DNA of 64,000 nucleotides from contig NZ_BMQF01000001.1 in assembly GCF_014647975.1 (NCBI RefSeq), positions 186,001 to 250,000 on the forward strand, written 5' to 3'. The DNA is from Streptomyces fumigatiscleroticus (GTDB lineage: Bacteria; Actinomycetota; Actinomycetes; Streptomycetales; Streptomycetaceae). A model generated the notes under the pieces. That model was given only the letters and a program-made list of their open reading frames with translations. It was not told the DNA's origin and did not search any database. Made by a program: the position numbers and the translations under genes. Shown piece after piece: positions 50,010 through 58,230 of the stretch. How positions within the stretch are numbered: the first letter of the stretch is position 1; every line of letters begins with the position of its first letter.

Positions 50010-51793
50010 CTTCCCCGCTCGGCCCGGCACCGCCGGCGCTGCCCGTCCACCCGCTCGGTGTGCCCCTGGGCGTCCAGGAACTCCAGCAGCGGCACGGCCA
50101 CCCGGCGCGTGGTGTCCAGGGCCCGGCGCGCCTCGCTGAGCGTGAACGGCTGCGGCAGCGCACGCAGTACGGCGGCGGCCCGCACATCCGCTCCGGGCAG
50201 CAGCAGAACACCGTCGCCGACCCGCAGCAGCGCGCCCGCCGCGACGGCCGCCGCCACCGCCCTGCCGGTGAGCCCGAGTCCGGTCAGCCGGCCGGCCTCC
50301 GGGGCGCGGAAGGGCGCCCGGGTCAGCTCGCGGCGGACCGCGTCGACGGCCGCCCGGACCGGCGGCGGCAGCACGGGCCGCGGGCCGGCGGGGCCGTACA
50401 GCCGGCCCTGGACGTGCCGGAGCCGGGGCGTAGAGCCCGGGAGGCCGGCGAGGGCGTCGACCAGGGACCGGTCGGGCAGGCCGAGCAGACGGCGGGCCGC
50501 CTCGGTGGGCAGGCCGGGCTCCAGCGGATGCTCTGCGGCGTGCCGCGTCACCCGGTCCGCCAGGCGTGCCCGCAGCTGAGCCGCGTACGCCTCGTCGACC
50601 AGCCAGTCCCCGGTGAGGGGTGCGGCGGGCGCGGGCGCGCCCATGGCCAGCAGCTCCGCGCGGCGGATGAGGCGGCGCCGGCGCAGTTCGGCCGCGCCGT
50701 CCGGGCGGCCCGTCATGGCGGCCAGCTCCGCCGCCCTGGCCCGGGCCGCGCCGCGCCGGGCCAGCCGCGGCGGCCGTACGTCGAGCACGGTCAGCCCGCA
50801 CGGCGGGCGCCGGCCGCCCGGTTCGCGCAGCACCGCGCGGTCGCCGATGCGCAGCGGCAGCGGGCGGGACAGGGTGAGGCGGGCGGTGTCCTCACCGAGC
50901 GGGCGGACGGTCACCGGCACGGCGGCGGTGCCGATGTGGACGGTGACCGTCCGGGGCAGTTCCACGGCCGGTGTTCCGGCGACACGGACGTCGATCAGCT
51001 CGGCCGGCAGCCAGCGGTCCGGGGTGAGCAGCACCTGCCCACGGCCCAGGACGCCGTCGGCGGGGCCGTGCACGTTGACCGCCACACGCGCCACCCCGCT
51101 GACGGCGGACCGCTCCTCGTGCAGGCACTGGAGCCCGCGCACCCGCAGCACGGTCCCGCCGTCCCCGGCGGTCAGCCGGTCGCCGACGCGCAGCGTGCCC
51201 GCGCCGAGGGTGCCGGTGACCACCGTGCCGTGCCCGCGCACGGTGAAGGCCCGGTCCAGCCAGAGCCGTACGTCCTCCTCGGGCGGCGGCTCGGGCAGCG
51301 CGCCGGCCGTCCGGGACAGCTGTGCGCGCAGTTCGTCGAGTCCGCTGCCGGTGACCGCGCTGACCGCGACGGACGGCACCGCGCCCAGCGAGGTGGCGGC
51401 CAGCCGTGCGAGGGCGTCGGCCGCGACCGGGCCGGGGTCGGCGAGGTCGCTGCGGGTCACCGCGAGCACGGCGTGGCGCACGCCGAGCGCGTCCAGGACC
51501 GCCAGGTGCTCCGCGGACTGCGGCTGCCAGCCCTGGTCGGCGGCGACCACGAACAGCACGGCGGGCACGGGTCCGGCTCCGGCCAGCATGGTGGCGACCA
51601 ACCGCTCGTGGCCGGGCACGTCCACGAAGGCCAGGGGCTCGCCCCCGGTGTCGCGGGTCCACACGAAGCCGAGGTCGAGGGTGAGTCCCCGGCGCCGCTC
51701 CTCCGCGTACCGGTCGGGTTCCATCCCGGTGAGCGCCCGCACCAGGGCGGACTTGCCGTGGTCGACATGGCCGGCGGTGGCCAGCACCCGCAT
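49952..51793 (-). CDS. selB: Selenocysteine-specific elongation factor
   Basis: A 613-residue GTPase that brings Sec-tRNA to the ribosome at UGA with a SECIS hairpin. The G1 motif GHVDHGKS is at 8-15, then DVPGHERLV for G3 and TRSD for G4. Beta-barrel domains II and III follow. The C-terminal winged-helix domains bind the SECIS RNA, ending in EARRALDTTRRVAVPLLEFL and a basic tail. The last 20 codons lie antisense to tRNA-Sec, and the TGA stop (49952-49954) is the exact complement of the TCA anticodon. ATG 51793, 7 nt after the selA stop. Confidence 0.95.
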   Translation of the reverse strand: MRVLATAGHVDHGKSALVRALTGMEPDRYAEERRRGLTLDLGFVWTRDTGGEPLAFVDVPGHERLVATMLAGAGPVPAVLFVVAADQGWQPQSAEHLAVLDALGVRHAVLAVTRSDLADPGPVAADALARLAATSLGAVPSVAVSAVTGSGLDELRAQLSRTAGALPEPPPEEDVRLWLDRAFTVRGHGTVVTGTLGAGTLRVGDRLTAGDGGTVLRVRGLQCLHEERSAVSGVARVAVNVHGPADGVLGRGQVLLTPDRWLPAELIDVRVAGTPAVELPRTVTVHIGTAAVPVTVRPLGEDTARLTLSRPLPLRIGDRAVLREPGGRRPPCGLTVLDVRPPRLARRGAARARAAELAAMTGRPDGAAELRRRRLIRRAELLAMGAPAPAAPLTGDWLVDEAYAAQLRARLADRVTRHAAEHPLEPGLPTEAARRLLGLPDRSLVDALAGLPGSTPRLRHVQGRLYGPAGPRPVLPPPVRAAVDAVRRELTRAPFRAPEAGRLTGLGLTGRAVAAAVAAGALLRVGDGVLLLPGADVRAAAVLRALPQPFTLSEARRALDTTRRVAVPLLEFLDAQGHTERVDGQRRRCRAERGSGGGRESNPPARDPRAPRF

Positions 51794-51800
51794 GCGGCGC

Positions 51801-53132
51801 CTACCTCTTCGCGGCCGACCGCACGGCCCGGGCCAGCCGGTCGTCGTCCTCCGGCGGCACCGCCCGCAGGTCGAGCAGGCAGCGCCCCGCCTCCAGCCGG
51901 CCCACCACCGGCACCGGGCCGGTGCGCAGCGCGGCGGCGTACCGCTCGGGCAGGGACAGCGCGGCGCTGGGCAGCGTGACACCGGGGGCGCCGCCGCCTC
52001 CCACGGTCGCGGAGCCGGCGACGGCCCGGACGTCGATGCCGTCGGCGCGCAGCGCGGCGGCGAGCCGCACGGCACGGTGCGCCAGGACGGCCGGGTCGGC
52101 GGCCAGGGCGGCGGCCGTCGGTGTCTCGGGCCCGGTCAGGGTCGCCTCCAGCGCGGCCAGCGTCAGCTTGTCCACCCGCAGGGCACGGGCGAGCGGATGC
52201 CGCGCCAGCGCGCGGACCAGTCTCTCCTCGCCCAGCAGGAGTCCGCACTGGGGTCCGCCGAGCAGCTTGTCGCCGCTGGCGGTGACGAGCGAGGCGCCGG
52301 CCCGCAGCTGCGACGTGGCGTCGGGCTCCGCGGGCAGCCGCGGATGCGGGGCGAGCAGACCGGAGCCGATGTCGACGACCACCGGCACGCCCAGCGCGGC
52401 GAGTTCCCCGGTCCCGGCGGTCCGGGTGAACCCGGTGACACGGAAGTTGGAGGGGTGCACCTTCAGCACGAAGGCGGTGTCCGGGCCGACGGCGGCGGCG
52501 TAGTCGGCGGCGGTGGTGCGGTTGGTCGTGCCCACCTCGCGCAGCCGGGCGCCGGTGGACACCAGCAGGTCCGGCAGCCGGAAACCGTCCCCGATCTCCA
52601 CCATCTCGCCCCGGCCGATGACGATCTCCTTGCCGGCGGCGAGCGCGGTGGCCGCCAGGACCAGCGCGGCGGCGCCGTTGTTCACGACATGGACCGCGGC
52701 GGCGGACGGCACCCGGCCGGCCAGGGCGGCCAGCGCGGTGCGGCCACGGCGGGCCCGTACGCCGGTGCGCAGGTCGAGTTCGACGTCCGTGGGTCCGGCG
52801 GCCTCCCGCACCGCGTGCCGGGCCGCCGCCGACAGCGGTGCCCGGCCGAGGTTGGTGTGCAGCAGCACGCCGGTGGCGTTGAGGACCGGCCTCAGTCCGC
52901 CGGCCGTGGCCGGCAGGGCGGCGACCGCCGTGTCGGCCACCGCCTCCGGCGCGATCACGCCGTCGCGCGCCCGGTCCTGGGCCTCGCGGACCGCGGCCTT
53001 CACCGCCCCGGTGCCCAGCCGGCGTGCGGCCTGCACCAGCCGCGGATCGCGCAGGACGGCGTCGGTGCGCGGGATCCGCCGCCGTACGTCGGTGTGTTCC
53101 CCGGTTGCCTGGGGTACGACGCGCTGGTCCAC
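51801..53132 (-). CDS. selA: L-seryl-tRNA(Sec) selenium transferase
   Basis: A 443-residue PLP enzyme that converts seryl-tRNA(Sec) to selenocysteyl-tRNA(Sec). It shows LNATGVLLHTNLGRAPLS near 84-101, VNNGAAALVLA near 150-160, and GEMVEIGDGFRLPDLL. The PLP-binding Lys289 is in SGDKLLGGPQCG. An N-terminal helical domain that contacts the tRNA is present. Start GTG 53132. It forms an operon with selB. No selenoprotein gene was recognised in the window, so its clients lie elsewhere (formate dehydrogenase is the usual one). Confidence 0.95.
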   Translation of the reverse strand: MDQRVVPQATGEHTDVRRRIPRTDAVLRDPRLVQAARRLGTGAVKAAVREAQDRARDGVIAPEAVADTAVAALPATAGGLRPVLNATGVLLHTNLGRAPLSAAARHAVREAAGPTDVELDLRTGVRARRGRTALAALAGRVPSAAAVHVVNNGAAALVLAATALAAGKEIVIGRGEMVEIGDGFRLPDLLVSTGARLREVGTTNRTTAADYAAAVGPDTAFVLKVHPSNFRVTGFTRTAGTGELAALGVPVVVDIGSGLLAPHPRLPAEPDATSQLRAGASLVTASGDKLLGGPQCGLLLGEERLVRALARHPLARALRVDKLTLAALEATLTGPETPTAAALAADPAVLAHRAVRLAAALRADGIDVRAVAGSATVGGGGAPGVTLPSAALSLPERYAAALRTGPVPVVGRLEAGRCLLDLRAVPPEDDDRLARAVRSAAKR

Positions 53133-53235
53133 GGCGGCACTCCTTCCGGCCCGGCCTCACAGCTGTCCGAGAAGTCCCCATCGTCCCGCAGCGTCCGCGG
53201 CCGGGGGCGTGACACGCCGGGAGCCGGGCACCGGG

Positions 53236-53646
53236 TCAGCCGGTACGGATCGTGCCCGACTCCACGACGAAGTGCCGCGGCCGGGAGCAGCCGATGGACG
53301 GCGTGATCAGGAGGCTGATGCCGACGGGCGCGGGGTTTCTGCCGGAGACGGAGAAGCGGCAGACGGCCCCTTTGCCGGTGAGCGGGTACCAGAACCAGCC
53401 GTCCGCCGCGCCGACCGTCGCGCGGTCCGACTCCCGCCAGCCGTCCCCCGCGGGGACGAAGACCCGCAGCCGCACCGAGGCGGCGTACCGGTCGCCGGTG
53501 GAGCGCACGGCCGTCAGCGTCATCCGGTAGTCGCCGCCGAGCACCGAGGAGGCGATCTCCCGGCTCTGCGGCCCGGCGGGGGTGGTGTCCGCGGCACCGG
53601 CGGCGACCGGCCCCGGGACGGCCGCCGCCAGGACGGCGAGCGTCAC
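53236..53646 (-). CDS. Hypothetical secreted protein with a doubtful start
   Basis: From GTG 53646 the product has 136 residues. It shows a hydrophobic signal core (LAVLAAAVPGPVAAGAADTT) and a beta-rich mature domain (YRMTLTAVRSTGDRYAASVR, WFWYPLTGKGAVCRFSVSG) with two Cys that may pair. It is not assigned to a family. A normal signal peptide needs a basic start. Basic residues (RTRIRRATA) are encoded directly upstream in frame, but no start codon precedes them. A well-positioned ATG with GAGGGGG at 53702 is in another frame. A one-base frameshift near 53660-53690 would join them. Confidence 0.55.
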   Translation of the reverse strand: MTLAVLAAAVPGPVAAGAADTTPAGPQSREIASSVLGGDYRMTLTAVRSTGDRYAASVRLRVFVPAGDGWRESDRATVGAADGWFWYPLTGKGAVCRFSVSGRNPAPVGISLLITPSIGCSRPRHFVVESGTIRTG

Positions 53647-53702
53647 GGCCGTGGCCCGGCGGATACGGGTGCGGTGTGGATGTGGGTGCGGTCCCTGGTC
53701 AT
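53643..53702 (-). CDS. Short frame (19 codons) overlapping the secreted protein start
   Basis: ATG 53702 with GAGGGGG just upstream opens MTRDRTHIHTAPVSAGPRP, ending at a TGA that overlaps the GTG 53646 (GTGA). It is either a translated leader that couples to the secreted protein gene, or the true 5' end of that gene separated by a frameshift. Confidence 0.3.
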   Translation of the reverse strand: MTRDRTHIHTAPVSAGPRP

Positions 53703-53773
53703 GTGGACCCCCTCGCGTGCGGTCCCGTACGGAATGTACGGCGCGGCGCCAGGGCCGGACCAGGCCCGGCCGG

Positions 53774-55111
53774 TCACCGCCCGGAGGTGGTCCCGCGCCG
53801 GCTCCGCGCCGCCGTGGCGAGGGCCGCGAGCACCACCGCGACGGCCAGCACGGCCAGACCGCGCAGCCACACCCCTCCCTCGATCCGGGTGGCGAGGACG
53901 ACGCAGGAGACGGCGCCCAGGACGGGCAGGACGGCCGGGGCCCGGAAGTGCGCCGGTTCGCCCTCGTCCCGGCGCAGTACGAGGACGGCGGTGTCGACCA
54001 GGAAGAAGACCACGAGGAGCAGCAGCACCAGGGTGGCGGCCAGGGTGTCGACGCTGCCGGTGAGCGCCAGCAGGACCGACAGGGCGGTGGTGGCCGCGAT
54101 GGCGGCCCAGGGGGTGCGGCGGCCGGGCAGCACCTTGGTCAGCACGCCGGGCAGCAGTCCGTCGCGGGCCATGCCGTAGGCGAGCCGGGAGGCCATGATG
54201 CCGGTCAGCAGCGCACCGTTGGCGACGGCGACCAGCGCCACGGCGCCGAACAGCCGGGGCGGCACGCCGCCCGCCGCGTGGACGACCTCCAGCAGCGGTC
54301 CGCTCGACTCCGCCAGCCGGCCGGTCGGTACCGCCGCGGAGGCGGCGATGCCCACCAGCACGTACACGGCGCCCGCCGTGGCCAGCGCGCCGAAGAGCGC
54401 GCGCGGGTAGGAGCGCCGGGGGTCGCGGGTCTCCTCGGCGACGTTCACGGAGGTCTCGAAGCCGACGAAGGAGTAGTAGGCGAGGACGGAGCCGCTCAGG
54501 ACGGCGGCGGCCGCGCCGTGCTCCGGCGTGCCGAGCCGGGTGAGCCGCCCCGGGTCGCCCTCGCCGCGCAGCAGCAGCCACGCGCCGAGCGCCACGACGA
54601 CGGCCAGGCCGCCGGCCTCGACGACGGTGGCGACGACGTTCGCGCGGGTCGACTCCTTGATGCCCCAGGCGTTGACCAGTGCCAGCGCGACGAGGAACAC
54701 CACGGCGACCCAGCCGCCGGGCAGCGTCACGAACGCCGACAGATACGCGCCCGCGAAGCCGCGGGCGAGCGCCGCGACCGAGACCACCCCGGCCGCCAGC
54801 ATGCAGAAACCGGTGACGAACCCCGCGAACGGCCCGAACGCCCGCGCGGCGTAGTGGGACGCCCCGCCCGCCCTCGGGTACTTCGTGACCAGCTCCGCGT
54901 AGGACGCCGCGGTCAGCGCCGCCAGCGCCAGGGCCACCAGGAGCGGCACCCAGACGGCTCCGCCGGACTCGTCGGCGATCTGCCCCACCAGGACGTACAC
55001 CCCGGCGCCGAGCACGTCGCCCAGGATGAAGAAGTACAGCAGCGGTGTCGTCAGCACGCGCTGCAACGCCGGCCGGGACGCGACCGCCGGTCTCTGTTCC
55101 CTCACCGTCAC
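53774..55111 (-). CDS. APC-family amino acid/polyamine permease
   Basis: A 445-residue transporter with 12 hydrophobic segments. The N-terminal signature GDVLGAGVYVLVGQIADESG is typical of the APC family TM1. SYAELVTKYPRAGGASHYA is the conserved loop after TM2, and SFVGFETSVNVAEETRDPRR is in TM6 to the next loop. It belongs to the YfnA/cationic amino acid transporter-like branch by eye. Start GTG 55111 overlaps the stop of the upstream RsbW-like gene (TGA at 55108-55110), so the two are coupled, an unusual pairing. Confidence 0.9.
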   Translation of the reverse strand: MTVREQRPAVASRPALQRVLTTPLLYFFILGDVLGAGVYVLVGQIADESGGAVWVPLLVALALAALTAASYAELVTKYPRAGGASHYAARAFGPFAGFVTGFCMLAAGVVSVAALARGFAGAYLSAFVTLPGGWVAVVFLVALALVNAWGIKESTRANVVATVVEAGGLAVVVALGAWLLLRGEGDPGRLTRLGTPEHGAAAAVLSGSVLAYYSFVGFETSVNVAEETRDPRRSYPRALFGALATAGAVYVLVGIAASAAVPTGRLAESSGPLLEVVHAAGGVPPRLFGAVALVAVANGALLTGIMASRLAYGMARDGLLPGVLTKVLPGRRTPWAAIAATTALSVLLALTGSVDTLAATLVLLLLVVFFLVDTAVLVLRRDEGEPAHFRAPAVLPVLGAVSCVVLATRIEGGVWLRGLAVLAVAVVLAALATAARSRRGTTSGR

Positions 55112-55602
55112 CGGCGGACACGTCCGGGGACGCCGGCGCCGGGGTCGTCCGTGAGGGCGAGCCGGGCGGTGATGCGTTTGCCGATCGGCTGCTGCTCCAT
55201 GTCGACGTACTGGGCGACCGCCTTCACGATCTCCAGCCCGTGCTGGCCCACGCGTGACGGATCCGCGGACCTCGCCACCGGCAGCACCGGTTCACTGTCC
55301 CAGACCCCCACCTCCACCGTGCCGTCCGTGACCCGCAGCTCCAGCAGGACCGGCCCGGGAGCGTACTTGCGGGCGTTGGTGACGAGCTCGCTCACCACCA
55401 GCTGGGTGATGTCCCTCGCGCGTGCGGAGACCGGCAGGCCGTGCTCGGCCTGGACACGGGTGAGGAAGTCGCCCGCCAGATGGCGGGCCTCGGCAATACG
55501 CGAACCGTCGCCGTCCAGGACGACTGCGGTCTGTATCGGACAGGAATCCGGCCCCATACGGCCCTCACTACCGGGAATCGCTACCACTGGGTTCACCCTC
55601 AT
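55108..55602 (-). CDS. RsbW-like ATP-binding regulator (anti-sigma factor kinase family)
   Basis: A 164-residue GHKL ATPase domain. The N-box is QLVVSELVTNARKYAPGP near 75-92. The G1 box region VGVWDSEPVLPVA lies near 105-117, and the G2-like region GQHGLEIVKAVA near 128-139. Such proteins phosphorylate anti-anti-sigma factors or bind sigma factors. Together with the SpoIIE-type phosphatases in this window it may be part of a partner-switching module, though no STAS protein is nearby. ATG 55602 or ATG 55557 could be the start, and both have a GAGGG-type box. Confidence 0.85.
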   Translation of the reverse strand: MRVNPVVAIPGSEGRMGPDSCPIQTAVVLDGDGSRIAEARHLAGDFLTRVQAEHGLPVSARARDITQLVVSELVTNARKYAPGPVLLELRVTDGTVEVGVWDSEPVLPVARSADPSRVGQHGLEIVKAVAQYVDMEQQPIGKRITARLALTDDPGAGVPGRVRR

Positions 55603-55724
55603 TGCCCTCCCGGTGCCCGACTACCCGTGGGGCCGCGTCGCATGCTCGCCAAAGCGACGCGACCCGGCCCGGTTGCGCGGCCGCGCCGCGCAACCGGGCG
55701 GTCACCCCGGCGCGGCCGCCGGGG

Positions 55725-56159
55725 CTACGGCCGCGGCGGCTTGGCCGCGACGTCCAGGTAGAAGGCGTCGATGCTGCGGACGGCCTGTTCGAACTGCTCC
55801 AGATTGACCGGTTTGGTGACGTAGGCGTTGGCGTGGTGCCGGTAGGCGCCGGAGACGTCGTCGGGCGCGGCGGACGTCGTCAGGACCACCACGGGGATGG
55901 TGCGCAGGTCCGGGTCCTCCTTGACGATGGCGAGGAATTCCCGGCCGTTCATGCGCGGCATGTTCAGGTCGAGCACGATCAGGTCGGGCCGGGTGCCGGC
56001 CGGGTCGCGGAGGTACTCCAGCGCCTGGATGCCGTCGGCGACCTGGGTGAGGTTGCGGGCCCCGCGGTCGGCCAGGGCGTCCTGGATGAGCATCGCGTCG
56101 GCGACGTCGTCCTCGACCAGCAGCACGTCGTAGGGGCGGGTGGGGGCAGAGGCAGCCAT
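55725..56159 (-). CDS. Single-domain response regulator (Rcp1-like)
   Basis: A 144-residue receiver domain with no output domain. It has acidic residues Asp17 and Asp18 (LLVEDDVAD), phospho-acceptor Asp64 (IVLDLNMPRMNG), Thr94/95, and Lys116 (YVTKPVNL). This Rcp1-like form is often the partner of bacteriophytochrome-type histidine kinases that start with FAYVASHDLQEPL, such as the kinase encoded divergently here. It shares a transcription unit with the small gene upstream (2-bp gap). Confidence 0.93.
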   Translation of the reverse strand: MAASAPTRPYDVLLVEDDVADAMLIQDALADRGARNLTQVADGIQALEYLRDPAGTRPDLIVLDLNMPRMNGREFLAIVKEDPDLRTIPVVVLTTSAAPDDVSGAYRHHANAYVTKPVNLEQFEQAVRSIDAFYLDVAAKPPRP

Positions 56160-56161
56160 GG

Positions 56162-56530
56162 TTACGAGCTCCTGGTGGACTGACGGGAAGGATGGGGGGC
56201 GGAGCCGCCGGACACCAGGCCGGGCCACCGGCGGCGGGCTCCCTGGCGGCTCAGGTTCGAGGCCCGGCCGATCTCCGGGTAGCCGGCACCGGCCGCGGCG
56301 GCGGCCCGGGCGGCCTGCCGTTCCAGCTGCTGCACGGCCTGTTCCGCGACCACGAGAACATACAGGCGCGCGAGCGCGCGTCCGCGGTCGGCGGTCGCCG
56401 GATCGGGGGCGCCGGCCGGGGGAGACACCGCGTGCTGCGCGATGCGGCGGGTGAGTTCCTCCACGGCCTCGCTGACGTGCGCGGCGATCTCCTGCTCGGC
56501 CAACCGCAGGGTGAAGGGGGATCCTGGCAT
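56162..56530 (-). CDS. Small helical protein with an HTH-like segment
   Basis: A 122-residue protein with two predicted helices (RLAEQEIAAHVSEAVEELTR, then ALARLYVLVVAEQAVQQLER) and a C-terminal HTH-like segment (AGAGYPEIGRASNLSRQGAR). The last 20 residues are polar. It may bind DNA or the neighbouring receiver. It is co-transcribed with the response regulator gene and divergent from the histidine kinase gene (119 bp apart). The family is not recognised with certainty. Confidence 0.6.
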   Translation of the reverse strand: MPGSPFTLRLAEQEIAAHVSEAVEELTRRIAQHAVSPPAGAPDPATADRGRALARLYVLVVAEQAVQQLERQAARAAAAAGAGYPEIGRASNLSRQGARRRWPGLVSGGSAPHPSRQSTRSS

Positions 56531-56649
56531 GGGCTCACCCTAGACGGTCGCCGGAACCGGCGACAACAAGTGTTGTCCTGCCCGGGTATGGTGGGCTCCC
56601 CGTCCGACCAGCTGTATGACGTATCGCAGTTCGAAGGAGCCCGCCTGTC

Positions 56650-58230
56650 GTGAGCAACCGATCGCCTGCCGACCCCTGGAGTGCGACCTCCGGCTGGACC
56701 ACGCGGCATTGGCTGCGGACGGGCATGACCGTCACGCTCGTCGTCCTGGCGGTGCTCGGCTCGCTGAGCGTGTGGGCGATGCTGCGCTCCTCCCGGATCA
56801 CGGACGAGCTGGTGGACGTCCGCTCGCCGGCCCTGGTGAACGCCGTACGGCTGGAGTCGGCCCTGGTCAACCAGGAGACCGGCATCCGCGGTTACGGGCT
56901 GACCGGCAAAGAGGAGTTCCTCACGCCCTACACCGAGGGCGTGCGGGAGGAGAAGACCGCCCTGCGGCGCCTTCAGTCGCTGCTGGCCGACGACGCACGG
57001 GACCGGGCCGATCTCGCGACCGTGCGGAAGCTGACCCGGGCGTGGCAGGACCTCGTCGCCCGCCCCGTCTCCGCGAGCTCCGGCGAGCAGGCCGTCTCCC
57101 TGGCCAAGGCCCGCGCGCAGGAGGGCAAGCAGGCCTTCGACTCGCTGCGCGGGGCGCTCTCGCGGCAGCAGGCACGGCTGACCCGGGAGCGGGCGGACGC
57201 CGCCCGCTCGCTGCGGCACGCCACCATCCTGCGCAACGGGACGCTGGCGCTGTCCGCGGCCGTCGTCCTCGCCGTCGCCGTGCTCGTCTCCGAGGCCCTG
57301 CGGCGCGGCATCACCCGCCCCCTGGAGCAGCTCGGCGCCGGGGCCCGCGGCGTCGCCGAGGGCCGCTTCGACGAGCCGATCGCCGTCGCCGGCCCGTCCG
57401 ACATGCGGCAGCTGGCCGCCGACGTGGACGCAATGCGCACCCGCCTGCTCGACGAGCTCTCGGTGAGCGAGGAGTCGCGCCGGCTGCTGGACGAGCAGGC
57501 GGCGGACCTGAAGCGCTCCAACACCGAGCTCGAACAGTTCGCCTACGTCGCCTCCCACGACCTCCAGGAGCCCCTGCGCAAGGTGTCCAGCTTCACCCAG
57601 CTCCTGCAACGGCGCTACGGCGGCCGGCTGGACGAGCGGGCGGACCAGTACATCGGCTTCGCCGTCGACGGGGCCAACCGCATGCAGGTCCTCATCAACG
57701 ACCTGCTGACCTTCTCGCGGGTGGGACGGGTGCTGAACGACCACACGGAGGTGAGCCTGGAGGAGGTGCTGGAGCACACCCGGGACGCGCTCAGTGTCTC
57801 GATCGAGGAGAGCGGGGCGGAGATCACGCACGACCCGCTGCCCACCGTCGTCGGCGACGCCACCCAGCTGGGCATGCTCTGGCAGAACCTGCTGTCCAAC
57901 TCCATCAAGTTCCGCGACACCGACCGGCCGCCGCGGATCCGTGTCGGCGTGAGGCGCGACGAGGGCATGTGGGAGTTCACCGTCACCGACAACGGCATCG
58001 GAATCGCCCCGGAGTTCCAGGAGAAGGTGTTCATCCTCTTCCAGCGGCTGCACACCCGGGACGCCTATCCCGGCACCGGCATCGGCCTCGCCATGTGCAA
58101 GAAGGTCGTGGAGTTCCACGGCGGCACCATCCGCATCGACCCGCACCACCGGCCCGGTACCCGCGTCGTGTTCACCCTCCCCGTCGCGCCGGTACCGGCC
58201 GTGACCCCGGAGGGAGGGTCGTCGACGTGA
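56650..58230 (+). CDS. CHASE3-HAMP sensor histidine kinase
   Basis: A 526-residue membrane kinase. TM1 is at about 26-46. An extracytoplasmic CHASE3 domain (50-190) includes NQETGIRGYGLTGKEEFLTP. TM2 is at about 197-216, and HAMP at 217-268. A phytochrome-type HisKA has phospho-acceptor His303 in FAYVASHDLQEPLRKV. The HATPase has N-box NLLSNSIKFRDTD, G1 DNGIGIAPEF and G2 GTGIGLAMCKKVV. GTG 56650 start. Its stop overlaps the start of a receiver-PP2C gene (GTGA), so the kinase and this phosphatase are made together. Confidence 0.94.
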   Translation: MSNRSPADPWSATSGWTTRHWLRTGMTVTLVVLAVLGSLSVWAMLRSSRITDELVDVRSPALVNAVRLESALVNQETGIRGYGLTGKEEFLTPYTEGVREEKTALRRLQSLLADDARDRADLATVRKLTRAWQDLVARPVSASSGEQAVSLAKARAQEGKQAFDSLRGALSRQQARLTRERADAARSLRHATILRNGTLALSAAVVLAVAVLVSEALRRGITRPLEQLGAGARGVAEGRFDEPIAVAGPSDMRQLAADVDAMRTRLLDELSVSEESRRLLDEQAADLKRSNTELEQFAYVASHDLQEPLRKVSSFTQLLQRRYGGRLDERADQYIGFAVDGANRMQVLINDLLTFSRVGRVLNDHTEVSLEEVLEHTRDALSVSIEESGAEITHDPLPTVVGDATQLGMLWQNLLSNSIKFRDTDRPPRIRVGVRRDEGMWEFTVTDNGIGIAPEFQEKVFILFQRLHTRDAYPGTGIGLAMCKKVVEFHGGTIRIDPHHRPGTRVVFTLPVAPVPAVTPEGGSST

